Assembly: GCF_006386545.1 (NCBI RefSeq)
Contig: NZ_SWAR01000017.1
Coordinates: forward strand, 45,128 to 109,127
DNA length: 64,000 bases
Direction of reading: 5' to 3'
Source: Methylibium rhizosphaerae
Lineage (GTDB): Bacteria > Pseudomonadota > Gammaproteobacteria > Burkholderiales > Burkholderiaceae_C
A model generated the notes under the pieces. The model saw only the letters and a list, made by a program, of their open reading frames with translations. It ran no database searches and was not told the DNA's origin. Every line of letters starts with the position of its first letter. The stretch's first letter is position 1. Below are positions 37,738-46,940 of this stretch, in pieces. The position numbers were made by a program, and so were the translations under genes.

Positions 37738-38658
37738 CTAGCCCTGGCTGGCGAACTGCTGCCGGTAGACCGCCGGCGTGAGCGCAGTGCTGCGCCGGAA
37801 CTCGCGCGTGAAATGCGCCTGGTCGGAAAAGCCGCTGACGAACCCGACCTCGGCAGCGGAGGCGCTCGACGTGGCCAGCAGCCGCGCGGCATGTGCAAGC
37901 CGAACTTCGGCCAGCAAGGCGCCGAAGCCGGTGCCCGACGCCGACAGGTGCCGCTGCAGCGAACGCGGCGAAGCCCCGAGCGCCTCGGCCAGGCGCGGCA
38001 CCGTCCAGCCCGCACCCGGGTCGGCGGCCATGTGCCGGCGCGCCAGGGCCGCCCACTGGCCGGGCTCCGCCTGCGCCGGCAGGGGGCCAGCCTCCTGCAA
38101 CCCGCCCCAGCGCAGCACCCAGCCCGAGACGTCGTCCGGCCACGGGCCGTCGCCGTGCCACCGGCCACCCAGCCGGCGCCAGCACATGTCGCCCGCGACC
38201 CGCGCCCGCAGGTCGCAGGTGCCGATCTTCTCGAGCAGCGCCGCCAGCACGCCCACCACCAGCAGGCTCTCGGCCGCTGTCGGCGGCTCGCCGGCGTCGA
38301 TCGACACATGCCGCAGGCCGGCTTCGTGCGGGGTGAGCGACTCGAGCACCACGCGGTGCCGCGAATGGATGAAGCGCTCCAGCCGTTGCCAGCGCTGCAG
38401 CAGGTCGAGCGGGCTGCGCGCCAGCGAAAGCGCCAGCAGCGTCGGCTCCTCCTGCGCATCGAACAGGGCTTCGCCGATGCGCAGCAGCGGCAGCGGCCCG
38501 TGCCGCTCCAGCAGGGCCGACGCCAGCGCCCGCTTGTGCACCAGCGGCACGTGCGCGCGCCGGCCGGCATCGGCAGGTGCCGGCTGCGGGTCAAGGCCCT
38601 GGCGGGCCAGGCCCAGCCGGATGAGCCGCATCATCGCGGCCGAGGCGAACTCGCTCAT
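37738..38658 (-). CDS. AraC-family regulator (arabinose-binding-like N-terminus)
   Basis: 306-residue regulator. The N-terminal region (about 20-190) fits the AraC ligand-binding type found with this HTH (PF12625-like: L-A-R-Q-G-L-D-P, later L-R-I-G-E-A-L-F-D). The C-terminal 100 residues carry the AraC HTH pair with P-R-S-L-Q-R-H-L and F-V-S-G-F-S-D-Q-A-H-F-T-R-E-F-R-R. The ATG overlaps the stop of the molybdenum-hydroxylase large-subunit gene by 4 bases, so it is the last gene of that operon and probably its regulator. Confidence 0.87.
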   Translation of the reverse strand: MSEFASAAMMRLIRLGLARQGLDPQPAPADAGRRAHVPLVHKRALASALLERHGPLPLLRIGEALFDAQEEPTLLALSLARSPLDLLQRWQRLERFIHSRHRVVLESLTPHEAGLRHVSIDAGEPPTAAESLLVVGVLAALLEKIGTCDLRARVAGDMCWRRLGGRWHGDGPWPDDVSGWVLRWGGLQEAGPLPAQAEPGQWAALARRHMAADPGAGWTVPRLAEALGASPRSLQRHLSASGTGFGALLAEVRLAHAARLLATSSASAAEVGFVSGFSDQAHFTREFRRSTALTPAVYRQQFASQG

Positions 38659-40730
38659 GCATCCGATGCTCGCAGATCTGCGGCACGCACCGGGAATCGA
38701 CCGGGCCGGTGTCCGGTGGCATCGCGGATGGCGTTGGCGATCGCGCCCGCCGCCGCCACGATGGCTGTCTCGCCCGCGCCTGTGGGCGCATCCCCACCGT
38801 CGACCAGGTGCACCTGCATGGGCGGCACATCGGTGAAGCGCGGTATCGGCGCGTCGGCAAACGTGGCGGCCGCCACCTGTGAAGCGGCTACCGGGAGGTT
38901 GTCGTGCAGCACCATGCCCAGGCCCCACACCAGGTTGCCTTCGCATTGCGCGCGGACCTGGTCGGGATTGACGACTCGCCCGCAGTCGTGCGCGCACACG
39001 AGCCGCATCACGCGGACCTGGCCGGCCGCGTCAACCTCGACGTCGGCGACGACCGCCGCATAGCTCATCGCCTTGTAGATGCCGCAGGCCACCCCGCGGC
39101 CCTGACGCACGCTCGCCGCAGGAACGCTGGCGCGCGGCGTCTGCTGCGCCGCGCGCTCGAGTACCCGCGCCAGCCGGGGGTCGTCGATGTGCTGCAGCCG
39201 GAAGGACACCGCATCCTGCGCCGCCCGTCGGGCGCATTCGTCGATCACCGACTCGATCACCAGGTTGTTCGGCCCGGCGCCCAGGCCGCGCCACGGCCCG
39301 CAGAAGACGGGCGGGCGCACGAGGTCGAACTCGACGCGGCGCAGCCGCGCGCGGTAGGGCGGCACGGCCCCCCGGGCCACGCCGTTGTCGCCTGCGAAGT
39401 CGGTGAAGCGCTGCATCCACGCCGGCATGGCGGCATTGGTGAACAGGATGTGGCTGCTGGCGAACGCATGCCACCACTGGTCGATGCGGCCTTCGCGCAA
39501 CCGCACCCGCACCCGGTGGCTCGACGGCGGGCGATGGAAGCCATGGCGGAACTCCTGCGCACGGGTCCATTGCACCTTCACCGGCGCGCCGGCCGCCCAC
39601 GCGAGCACGGCGGCTTCCAGCTCCACGGTGCACAGGGTCTTGCCGCCGAACGCGCCGCCGACGCGGTGTGCATGCACCGTGATGCGTTCCGGGTCGAGAC
39701 CGAAGCGGCGCGCCATCACGTCGCGTTGGTAGAAGACGTCCTGCGAGCCCACCCACAGCTGCAGCGAGCTGCGCCCGGCGTCGAATTCGGCCACCGCGGC
39801 GCGCGGCTCGATCGCCGCATGCGCGGCCAGCGGGATGTCGAAGCGCAGGTCCACGTCCCAGACGCCATGCGGGTCGTCGAGGCGGTCGGCGGCGGGTGTG
39901 TGGGCCAGCGCGCCGCGCTGGAGACGGCGGTCGATGTCCATCGCCGCGTCGATGTCGGCCTGCTCGAAGCCGCCCGCCACCTGCCAGCGCGCATCGAGTG
40001 CCGCCTCGACGCGCTCCAGCGCGCGCGGCGTGCGGGCGACGATGCCCAAGCCTTCGGCATTGCCCAGCCGCAGCCGCTCGTCGCGCACGATGGCCACGCA
40101 GCCCGCCACCGAACGGGCGGCGGCCTCCGACATGCCGGCCAGGCTCGAGGCCAGCTCCGGCGAAGCGGGCGCGCGCAGCACCCGGCCGAACACCATGCCC
40201 GGCCGGCGCACGTCGGCCACGTACAGCGGCCTGCCGCGCACGATGGCCTCGCCGTGTTCGAGCGGCGGTGCCTGGCCGACGAAACGCGCCGCGCCCGCCG
40301 CGAACGCCCGCAAGGCCGTGGCCGGCCGCGGTGGCACCTCGAGCATGCCGCGCGTGCGGCCCGCCGCCACCGCCTCGCGCAGCGCCGCGCAAGCCTGTGC
40401 GAGCGGCAGCGCGAAGCTGGCCATCGAGTCGCTGCCCACGGTGGCGCGCACCGGGGCGAAGTCGCGCGTGCCGGGCAACCGCACGATCACCTCGTCCCAG
40501 CCCACGCCGAGCTCTTCGCAGGCCACCTGCTTGAGCCCGGTGGCGATGTTCTGCCCCATCTCCACCCGCGGCAGCCACAGCGTGTAGCGGCCGTTGGCAT
40601 AACGCACCCAGCCCTGGGCGTCGTCCAGGCTCGGCGCCGGCCGCCGGGGAATCACCGGCAGGCTGCAGCCGGTCGAGAAGCCAGCCACCAGCGTGCCGGC
40701 CCCGGCCGCCAGCCATGTCCGGCGCTTCAT
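38655..40730 (-). CDS. molybdenum hydroxylase large subunit, isoquinoline 1-oxidoreductase-like, Tat-exported
   Basis: 691-residue molybdopterin-cytosine-dinucleotide enzyme of the IorB/aldehyde-oxidase type. It opens with a twin-arginine signal (K-R-R-T-W-L near residue 2) and a hydrophobic stretch with a Cys near 26, suggesting a membrane-tethered periplasmic location. Internal motifs include G-G-A-F-G-G-K (moco binding), and the catalytic Glu654 is in T-G-A-G-E-T-A. It should hydroxylate an N-heterocycle or aldehyde using water, passing electrons to the small subunit. The start overlaps the small subunit stop and the stop overlaps the regulator start, each by 4 bases. Confidence 0.88.
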   Translation of the reverse strand: MKRRTWLAAGAGTLVAGFSTGCSLPVIPRRPAPSLDDAQGWVRYANGRYTLWLPRVEMGQNIATGLKQVACEELGVGWDEVIVRLPGTRDFAPVRATVGSDSMASFALPLAQACAALREAVAAGRTRGMLEVPPRPATALRAFAAGAARFVGQAPPLEHGEAIVRGRPLYVADVRRPGMVFGRVLRAPASPELASSLAGMSEAAARSVAGCVAIVRDERLRLGNAEGLGIVARTPRALERVEAALDARWQVAGGFEQADIDAAMDIDRRLQRGALAHTPAADRLDDPHGVWDVDLRFDIPLAAHAAIEPRAAVAEFDAGRSSLQLWVGSQDVFYQRDVMARRFGLDPERITVHAHRVGGAFGGKTLCTVELEAAVLAWAAGAPVKVQWTRAQEFRHGFHRPPSSHRVRVRLREGRIDQWWHAFASSHILFTNAAMPAWMQRFTDFAGDNGVARGAVPPYRARLRRVEFDLVRPPVFCGPWRGLGAGPNNLVIESVIDECARRAAQDAVSFRLQHIDDPRLARVLERAAQQTPRASVPAASVRQGRGVACGIYKAMSYAAVVADVEVDAAGQVRVMRLVCAHDCGRVVNPDQVRAQCEGNLVWGLGMVLHDNLPVAASQVAAATFADAPIPRFTDVPPMQVHLVDGGDAPTGAGETAIVAAAGAIANAIRDATGHRPGRFPVRAADLRASDA

Positions 40731-41194
40731 CGCGCGGACTCCAGGCCCGCGGCGCGCCGGATCGCGCGGCGGATGCGCTGCTGCGTGCCGCAGCGGCACA
40801 GGTGGCCGGCCATGGCCTCGTCGATCTGCGCTTCGGTGGGCCGAGGCACGCTCCGCAGGAGCGCCACCGCTGCCATCACCTGCCCGGCCTGGCAATAGCC
40901 GCACTGCGGAACGGCCTCGTCGAGCCAGGCCTGCTGCACCGCATGCAGACGCCCGCCTTCCCCCGCCACCCCTTCGATGGTCTGGACGGCCCGGCCCCCG
41001 CAGGCCCGCAACGGCATCAGGCAGCTGCGCTGCGGCACGCCATCCACCAGCACGGTGCAGGCGCCGCACAGCCCCACGCCACAGCCGAACTTGCTGCCCA
41101 CCAGCCCGAGCGCCTCACGCAACGTTGCCAGCAGCGTCTCGTCTTCCCATCCGGGCGGCACCGGAGTGACCCGGCCATTGACATCGAGCTTCAT
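40727..41194 (-). CDS. molybdenum hydroxylase [2Fe-2S] small subunit
   Basis: 155-residue iron-sulfur protein of the IorA/CoxS type. Plant-type cluster ligands: C-G-V-G-L-C-G-A-C near residue 38 plus Cys near 58. The second cluster is in the C-terminal four-helix domain: C-G-Y-C near 98 and C-R-C near 133. It passes electrons from the molybdenum centre to an acceptor, for which no partner cytochrome gene is adjacent. It is the first gene of the operon; the 153 bases between it and trpS contain its probable promoter, which I could not assign. Confidence 0.92.
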   Translation of the reverse strand: MKLDVNGRVTPVPPGWEDETLLATLREALGLVGSKFGCGVGLCGACTVLVDGVPQRSCLMPLRACGGRAVQTIEGVAGEGGRLHAVQQAWLDEAVPQCGYCQAGQVMAAVALLRSVPRPTEAQIDEAMAGHLCRCGTQQRIRRAIRRAAGLESAR

Positions 41195-41347
41195 GCATGC
41201 CTCCTTCAGCGGTGCTCAAAGCCAGTGTGGGCGGCGCCGGGGCAGGCGTCTTGAACAATCGCGCCAGGCGGAAGCCGAAGGCAGCGCCGGCTGCGGTCAA
41301 ATAGGGGCCTCGTACCGTCCACAAACATCCAGCCTGCGTACCGGACC

Positions 41348-42655
41348 ATGACCCAGCGCGTTCTCACCGGCATCACCACCACCGGCACCCCTCACCTCGG
41401 CAACTACGTCGGCGCCATCCGCCCGGCCATTGCCGCCAGCCGCAAGCCCGGCGTGGAGAGCTTCCTGTTCCTGGCCGACTACCACGCGCTGGTCAAGTGC
41501 GACGAGCCGGCGCGGGTGGAGCGCTCGCGCATGGAGCTGGCCGTCACCTGGCTCGCCGCCGGCCTGGACCCGGCCCGGGTGACCTTCTACCGCCAGAGCG
41601 ACGTGCCCGAGATCACCGAGCTGACCTGGCTGCTCACCTGCGTGACGGCCAAGGGCCAGATGAACCGCGCCCACGCCTACAAGGCGGCCACCGACGCGAA
41701 CGAGGCGGCCGGCGCCGAGACGGACGACGGCGTGTCGATGGGCCTGTTCTGCTACCCCATCCTGATGGCGGCCGACATCCTGATGTTCAACGCGCACAAG
41801 GTGCCCGTCGGACGCGACCAGGTGCAGCACATCGAGATGGCGCGCGACATCGCCCAGCGCTTCAACCACCTGTTCGGCGCGGCCGACAAGCCGCACTTCG
41901 TGCTGCCCGAGGCGGTGATCGAGGAACACGTGGCCACCTTGCCGGGCCTCGACGGCCGCAAGATGAGCAAGAGCTACGACAACACCATCCCGCTGTTCGA
42001 GGGCGGCCCGAAGGCGCTCACCGACGCGATCGCGCGCATCGTGACCGACTCGCGCCTGCCCGGCGAGCCGAAGGAAACCGAAGGCTCGGCGCTGGTGATG
42101 ATCCACGACGCATTCGCGAAGCCCGAGGAGCGCGAGGCCTTCCGGCAGGACCTGAAGGCCGGGCTCGGCTGGGGCGATGCCAAGAAGCGGCTGGCCGAGC
42201 TGATCGAACGCGACATCGGCCCGCTGCGCGCCCGCTATGACGAGCTGATGGCCCACCCCGAGCGGGTGGAAGAAGCCCTGCAGGAAGGTGCCCGCAAGGC
42301 GCGCGCGGTGGCCACGCCCTTCCTTGCGCAGCTGCGCGACGCGGTGGGCCTGCGCCGGATGCATGCCCTGGCGTCGCCTGCCGCGACGGCCAAGGCCGCG
42401 CCCGCCAAGGCGGCGCTGCCGGTGTTCAAGCAGTACCGCGAAGCCGACGGCCGCTTCTTCTTCAAGCTCACCGATGCGGCCGGCGCGGTGCTGCTGCAGA
42501 GCGAGGGCTTCGATCAGCCGCGCGATGCCGGCGCCTGGGTGAGCCGCTTCAAGAAGGAAGGCGCGGCCGCGCTGGCCGGCGCACCGGTCGCCTTGAAGGG
42601 CGAGGCACAGGCGGTGAGCGCGGCGCTGGACCTGCTGGCCGCCAGCCAGGAATAG
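41348..42655 (+). CDS. trpS: tryptophan--tRNA ligase with C-terminal extension
   Basis: 435-residue class I synthetase charging tRNA-Trp. The HIGH-type motif is H-L-G-N at 16-19; K-M-S-K-S near residue 207 is intact. The catalytic and helical anticodon domains end near residue 330. About 100 further residues follow: an Ala/Pro/Lys linker and a small domain [15 protein letters not shown] with S-E-G-F, resembling DUF1508/YegP-like units. E. coli TrpRS (about 334 residues) lacks it. The gene overlaps the convergent small oxidase-operon gene by 142 bases. Confidence 0.95.
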   Translation: MTQRVLTGITTTGTPHLGNYVGAIRPAIAASRKPGVESFLFLADYHALVKCDEPARVERSRMELAVTWLAAGLDPARVTFYRQSDVPEITELTWLLTCVTAKGQMNRAHAYKAATDANEAAGAETDDGVSMGLFCYPILMAADILMFNAHKVPVGRDQVQHIEMARDIAQRFNHLFGAADKPHFVLPEAVIEEHVATLPGLDGRKMSKSYDNTIPLFEGGPKALTDAIARIVTDSRLPGEPKETEGSALVMIHDAFAKPEEREAFRQDLKAGLGWGDAKKRLAELIERDIGPLRARYDELMAHPERVEEALQEGARKARAVATPFLAQLRDAVGLRRMHALASPAATAKAAPAKAALPVFKQYREADGRFFFKLTDAAGAVLLQSEGFDQPRDAGAWVSRFKKEGAAALAGAPVALKGEAQAVSAALDLLAASQE

Positions 42656-42975
42656 GCTGCCGGGTCGCTGCAGGGCGGCAGCGGCAGCGCCAGCACCGGC
42701 AGCGTGGTCCAGGCCACGCCCAGCAGCGCCAGCACCGAGGCACCCGCGCGCACGCCCCGGCCGGGGCGGCGCCTGAGCGCCATCACCAGCAGCCCCGCGA
42801 GCCACGCGAGCGCCACGGCCGAGGCCACAACAAGGGTGCCGGTGATGAGCTCCGCCTCCCATCGCGCGCTGCAGGCCAGGGCCAGGAACACATAGCAGAA
42901 GCCGAAGTGCACGGCCCACACCAGCAGCGGCAGCACGGCCTGGCGCGAGTGGGCCACGAAGCCGTCAGCCTTCAT
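42514..42975 (-). CDS. small membrane protein at the end of the cytochrome oxidase operon
   Basis: 153-residue protein with three clear TM segments (about residues 12-30, 40-65 and 80-100) and a polar Ala/Ser-rich tail read antisense to the 3' end of trpS. The start ATG overlaps the oxidase subunit I stop by 4 bases, so it is in the oxidase operon. It does not match a Cox subunit I can name; an assembly factor or small subunit IV-like role is possible by position. The tail (about residues 105-153) may be unselected. Confidence 0.6.
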   Translation of the reverse strand: MKADGFVAHSRQAVLPLLVWAVHFGFCYVFLALACSARWEAELITGTLVVASAVALAWLAGLLVMALRRRPGRGVRAGASVLALLGVAWTTLPVLALPLPPCSDPAAYSWLAASRSSAALTACASPFKATGAPASAAAPSFLKRLTQAPASRG

Positions 42976-45476
42976 CCCATCACCCACGGCAGCAGCTGCA
43001 CCACCAGCGCCGACACGACAGCTTGCGCTGCGCAGCCGTGCCACACGAGCAGCGTGTTGTCGAGCGTGGCGCGGCTGCGCGGCGTGACATGCCCGCACAG
43101 CAGCCGCGCCCCCAGGTAGCCCGCCATCACGACCAGCAGCACGGTGTGCAGCGCCTGGTAGCCCGCCAGCGCCGCCACCGTGGCGCTCCATGCCTGGGCC
43201 ACCGGCTGCAGGCCGGCGACCGCATGGCCGCCCAGCCAGGCGGCGGTGCCCGCCAGCGCGCACAGCAGCGCCACCGCGAGCAGGCCGCAGCCGACCGCCG
43301 CGCGGCTGCGCATGGCCACGCGTGACAGCGCCGCCGCGCATGAGGAGCTCAGGACCCACAAGCCCACGGCCGCGGCCACGTACAGCCAGGGCGGCAGGCC
43401 GGCCCCGGCCGGCGGGCATACCTCGGCCCGCAAGGACACATGCAGGTGGGCGAACACCAGCGACGCGCAGATGGTGGCATCCACCACCAGCCACACCACG
43501 GCGGCCCACCACGAGTGAGAGCGCGCCCCCGCCGCCCCCACCGCCAGCAGGACGCCCTCGCCCACCTGCGCCACCGGGGCGACGGGCCGGTCGGTCTGCC
43601 ACAGCCAGGCCAGCGTCGCGGCCACCGCGACCACGCCGCAGGCCCAGGCCACCCACGTCAGCTTGACGGTGAGCAGCAGGAAGAAGCCGGCGGTTCCGGC
43701 GGCAGCCGCCAGCGGCCACCATGAGTCGGTCGGCAGCACGATGAGGTGGCACAGCCGCGCGCGCCGCGGCGAGGTGACGAGGGTCTCGCGCCGGCCGGTC
43801 ACCGTGCCGGGCAGCCAGTGGGCGCCCGCCTCCACTTCACCGGCCAGGCCGGGCTGGCGCCACAGCGGCTCGCGTGAACGCACCCACGGGATGCTGCGGG
43901 CGCCGTAGTCGCCCTGCGGCAGCCACTCGAGGGTGGCCGCATTCCACGGGTTGCCATGGGGCCGGTGCGCACGCCGCCAGGTGCGCACCGCATCGAAGAA
44001 GAACAGCGCAACGCCGGCCGCGAGCGCGAAGGCGCCGGCGGTGGACACCAGGTTCCAGCCGTTCCAGCCCAGGTCGCCGGCATAGGTGTAGACGCGCCGC
44101 GGCATGCCCAGCAGCCCGGAGACGTGCATCGGGAAGAAGGCGACATGGAAGCCGCCGAACATGAGCCCGAACACCCAGCGCGCGAGCCGCTCGCTCAAGG
44201 CATGTCCGTTGAGCAGCGGCGACCAGTGGTACAGCGCCGCGAACAGCGGAAACACCATGCCGCCGATCAGCACGTAGTGCAGGTGCGCGACGATGAAGTA
44301 GCTGTCATGCGCCTGCCAGTCGAAGGGCAGCACCGCCACCATCACGCCGGTCAGCCCGCCGAGCACGAAGGTGACGAGGAAGCCGAGCAGGAAGAGGCCC
44401 GAGCCGGTGAGCCGCAGCCGCCCCTGCCGCAGCGTGGCGAGCCATGCGAACACCTGCATGCCTGCCGGCACGGCCACCGCCATGCTTGCCGCCGACACGA
44501 GGCTGCTGGTGAGCACGCCGAGCCCCGCGGTGAACATGTGATGCACCCACAGCGCGAAGCTGAAGAAGGCGGTGGCCCCGAGCGCCAGCACCACGGCGCG
44601 GTAGCCCACCAGCGGCGTGCCGGCCAGGGTGGGCAGCATCATCGAGACCAGCCCGGCCGCGGGCAGGAAGATGATGTAGACCTCCGGGTGGCCGAAGAAC
44701 CAGAACAGGTGCTGCCACAGCACCGGGTCCCCGCCGCGTTCGGCAATGAAGAAGGGCCAGTCGAAGGCGCGCTCCAGTTCCAGCAGCGCGGTGCCGGCGA
44801 TCACCGCCGGAAAGGCGAACACGATCATGAGGCCCACCACCAGCATGGCCCAGGCGAACACCGGCATGCGCGAAAGACTCATGCCCGGCGCACGGGTGAA
44901 CAGGATGCCGACGATGAGCTCGATGGCTCCGGCGATGGCCGAGATCTCGATGAAGCCGATGCCCAGCAGCCAGAAGTCCGCGCCCGGCCCCGGCGAGTAG
45001 GTGGCGCTGGCCAGCGGCGGGTACATGAACCAGCCGCCATCGGGAGCGAGGCCGAAGAACAGGGTGCAGAAGAAGGCCAGCGCGCCGATCGCATAGGCCC
45101 AGAAGGCGTAGGCCGACAGCCTCGGGAACGGCAGGTCCCGCGCCCCGAGCATGCCGGGCAGCAGGAACACCGCCACCGCTTCCACCACCGGCACAGCGAA
45201 CAGGAACATCATCACCGTGCCGTGCATGGTGAACAGCTGGTTGTACAGGCGCGCGCTGACGAGGTCGTTGTCGGGCACCGCGAGCTGCGCGCGCATCAGC
45301 AGGGCCAGCACGCCGGCCAGCACGAAGAACAGCAGCGAGGTCGCGATGTAGAAGACGCCGACCTTGGTGTTGTTGACCGTCGAGAGCAGGCGCCAGCCCT
45401 TCGGGGTGCGCCAGGCCTGCTCGAGGCGCTCGAGTTCGTCCGGCGGTCGCGGGAGGGAGTTCGGGGGTGAGTGCAT
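42972..45476 (-). CDS. ctaD: haem-copper cytochrome c oxidase, subunit I fused to subunit III-like domain
   Basis: 834-residue inner-membrane protein. The N-terminal ~560 residues are subunit I with its 12 TM core: haem ligand His85 (T-M-H-G-T), CuB ligands His263, His312 and His313 with Tyr267 in H-P-E-V-Y, and haem ligands His398 and His400 in A-H-L-H-Y. It reduces oxygen to water and pumps protons. The C-terminal ~240 residues form about six TM segments resembling a degenerate subunit III. Where canonical enzymes have G-F-G-N-W before I-G-A-x-D, this protein has E-A-V-A-V-F; Asp114 is kept. It is downstream of the subunit II gene on the same strand. Confidence 0.9.
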   Translation of the reverse strand: MHSPPNSLPRPPDELERLEQAWRTPKGWRLLSTVNNTKVGVFYIATSLLFFVLAGVLALLMRAQLAVPDNDLVSARLYNQLFTMHGTVMMFLFAVPVVEAVAVFLLPGMLGARDLPFPRLSAYAFWAYAIGALAFFCTLFFGLAPDGGWFMYPPLASATYSPGPGADFWLLGIGFIEISAIAGAIELIVGILFTRAPGMSLSRMPVFAWAMLVVGLMIVFAFPAVIAGTALLELERAFDWPFFIAERGGDPVLWQHLFWFFGHPEVYIIFLPAAGLVSMMLPTLAGTPLVGYRAVVLALGATAFFSFALWVHHMFTAGLGVLTSSLVSAASMAVAVPAGMQVFAWLATLRQGRLRLTGSGLFLLGFLVTFVLGGLTGVMVAVLPFDWQAHDSYFIVAHLHYVLIGGMVFPLFAALYHWSPLLNGHALSERLARWVFGLMFGGFHVAFFPMHVSGLLGMPRRVYTYAGDLGWNGWNLVSTAGAFALAAGVALFFFDAVRTWRRAHRPHGNPWNAATLEWLPQGDYGARSIPWVRSREPLWRQPGLAGEVEAGAHWLPGTVTGRRETLVTSPRRARLCHLIVLPTDSWWPLAAAAGTAGFFLLLTVKLTWVAWACGVVAVAATLAWLWQTDRPVAPVAQVGEGVLLAVGAAGARSHSWWAAVVWLVVDATICASLVFAHLHVSLRAEVCPPAGAGLPPWLYVAAAVGLWVLSSSCAAALSRVAMRSRAAVGCGLLAVALLCALAGTAAWLGGHAVAGLQPVAQAWSATVAALAGYQALHTVLLVVMAGYLGARLLCGHVTPRSRATLDNTLLVWHGCAAQAVVSALVVQLLPWVMG

Positions 45477-45517
45477 TCACTTCACCGGTGTGCGCGGCAA
45501 CGGCGCTCGACAACCGC

Positions 45518-46447
45518 TCATCGCAACTCCCCGAGGAACACGGCAAGCGCGTCGAGAGACTCGCGGTCCAGCCGGTCGAACGAGGGCATGCGCGCCCCCG
45601 GCTTCACCGCCTGCACATTGCCGACCCATCGCACCAGGTGCTCGTGACGCATCGGCAGCGTGCCGGCGCCCAGCGCCAGCCGGCTGCCCACATGGGTGAG
45701 GTCGGGCCCCTGCCCCGGCCCGGCTTCGAACAGGCCCCGCACCGCATGGCAGGCGTTGCATCGCTGCTGCTCGAACACCTGTCGCCCGCGCCGGGCCGGC
45801 TCGGAGGTCGGCGGCTGCGCCGGCTGCGACTGTGCGAGCAGCCAGCGGTCGAACTCGTCGGGCGGCATGGCCACCACCTGCAGCGCCATCCGTGCATGCT
45901 GCTCGCCGCAGTATTCGGCGCACTGGCCGCGGAAGCTGCCGGCGGCGTCGGCCCGCACCCGCAGCTGGTGCACCCGCCCGGGCACCATGTCGACCTTGCC
46001 CGCCAATTGCGGCACCCAGAAGCTGTGGATCACGTCGGCGGTCGACAGGCCGAAGCTGACCGCGCGGCCCACCGGCAGGCGCACCTCATTGGCCAGCACC
46101 ACCTCGCGGCCCGATGCGGGCTCGCGGTAGCGCACTTCCCACCACCACATGTGCGCGGTGATCCCGACCACCATGTCACCGCGCGCCCGCTGCGTGCCGG
46201 CCAGCGGTCCGCTGCGCACGGCGGCATAGGCGAGCAGCGCCGACAGCACCACCGCCGGGAACAGCACGCCGCCGCCCAGCACCCATGCGGCCGCGCGACG
46301 CCGCGTCAACGGCTGCGCGGGTCGGCGCCACACCACCACGACCAGCAGGCCCATCACGCAGGCGAACACGAGCGCCGCGCCGATGACCAGCACGACCGTC
46401 ATTTCGGCGAGGCCTTGCGCAGGATGGGCCGAAGCCGCAGACAGCAT
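45518..46447 (-). CDS. ctaC: cytochrome c oxidase subunit II with fused cytochrome c domain
   Basis: 309-residue periplasm-facing oxidase subunit. Two TM helices (about 15-38 and 55-76) precede a CuA cupredoxin domain with His141, Cys176, Cys180, His184 and Met187 (C-A-E-Y-C-G-E-Q-H-x-x-M). A Pro linker leads to a cytochrome c domain with C-N-A-C-H at 230-234 and a later Met. This caa3-type arrangement accepts electrons through its own haem. There is no cleavable signal peptide beyond the first TM. It is 41 bases upstream of subunit I and one base overlaps the lipoprotein cytochrome gene upstream. Confidence 0.92.
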   Translation of the reverse strand: MLSAASAHPAQGLAEMTVVLVIGAALVFACVMGLLVVVVWRRPAQPLTRRRAAAWVLGGGVLFPAVVLSALLAYAAVRSGPLAGTQRARGDMVVGITAHMWWWEVRYREPASGREVVLANEVRLPVGRAVSFGLSTADVIHSFWVPQLAGKVDMVPGRVHQLRVRADAAGSFRGQCAEYCGEQHARMALQVVAMPPDEFDRWLLAQSQPAQPPTSEPARRGRQVFEQQRCNACHAVRGLFEAGPGQGPDLTHVGSRLALGAGTLPMRHEHLVRWVGNVQAVKPGARMPSFDRLDRESLDALAVFLGELR

Positions 46448-46821
46448 CAGCGCAGGCCCCCGAGGTAGGCCGCGATGTCGCGCGCGTCGCGCTCGCTCAC
46501 GCCCATGCGGGGCATGGTGGTGCCGGGCACCACCGCAGCCGGCTCGACGATCCAGCGCACGAGCACCTCGGGCTGCTGCGGCACGCGTCCGGCGATGTAG
46601 CTGCGCAGTCCGAAGGACTCCAGGGTGACCGCCCGCGTGCCGCGTGCGTCTTCCACGCCGGGTACCGAATGGCATTCGCCGCATTGGTACTGCGCGATCA
46701 GCTTGCGCCCCCGTTCTGCATCGCCCGAGGCCTGCCGAGCCTGCGGCGACGGCAGGCAGGCCGCCAGCAGGACCGAGGCAGAAGCAGCGGCAATCCTCGA
46801 GACGAAGGTGTGGGGAAGCAT
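46447..46821 (-). CDS. lipoprotein monohaem cytochrome c
   Basis: 124-residue lipoprotein: a signal ending L-L-A-A-C near residue 22 is a lipobox, so the mature protein is attached to a membrane facing the periplasm. One haem motif C-G-E-C-H near 47-51 and a Met ligand candidate in T-T-M-P-R-M near 105. It is the first gene of the oxidase operon and its TGA overlaps the subunit II ATG by one base; it probably delivers electrons to subunit II. Confidence 0.88.
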   Translation of the reverse strand: MLPHTFVSRIAAASASVLLAACLPSPQARQASGDAERGRKLIAQYQCGECHSVPGVEDARGTRAVTLESFGLRSYIAGRVPQQPEVLVRWIVEPAAVVPGTTMPRMGVSERDARDIAAYLGGLR

Positions 46822-46940
46822 GGGCGGTGCGGTGTTTGCCGGTGGGCAGCAACCGGCCTTCGACGCACCGTGGCAAGCCGCAGGCCCGTGCGGGGATGCA
46901 CCGGCCCCGCCGCAACACCTTGTAAAGGCTACGAAGACTC

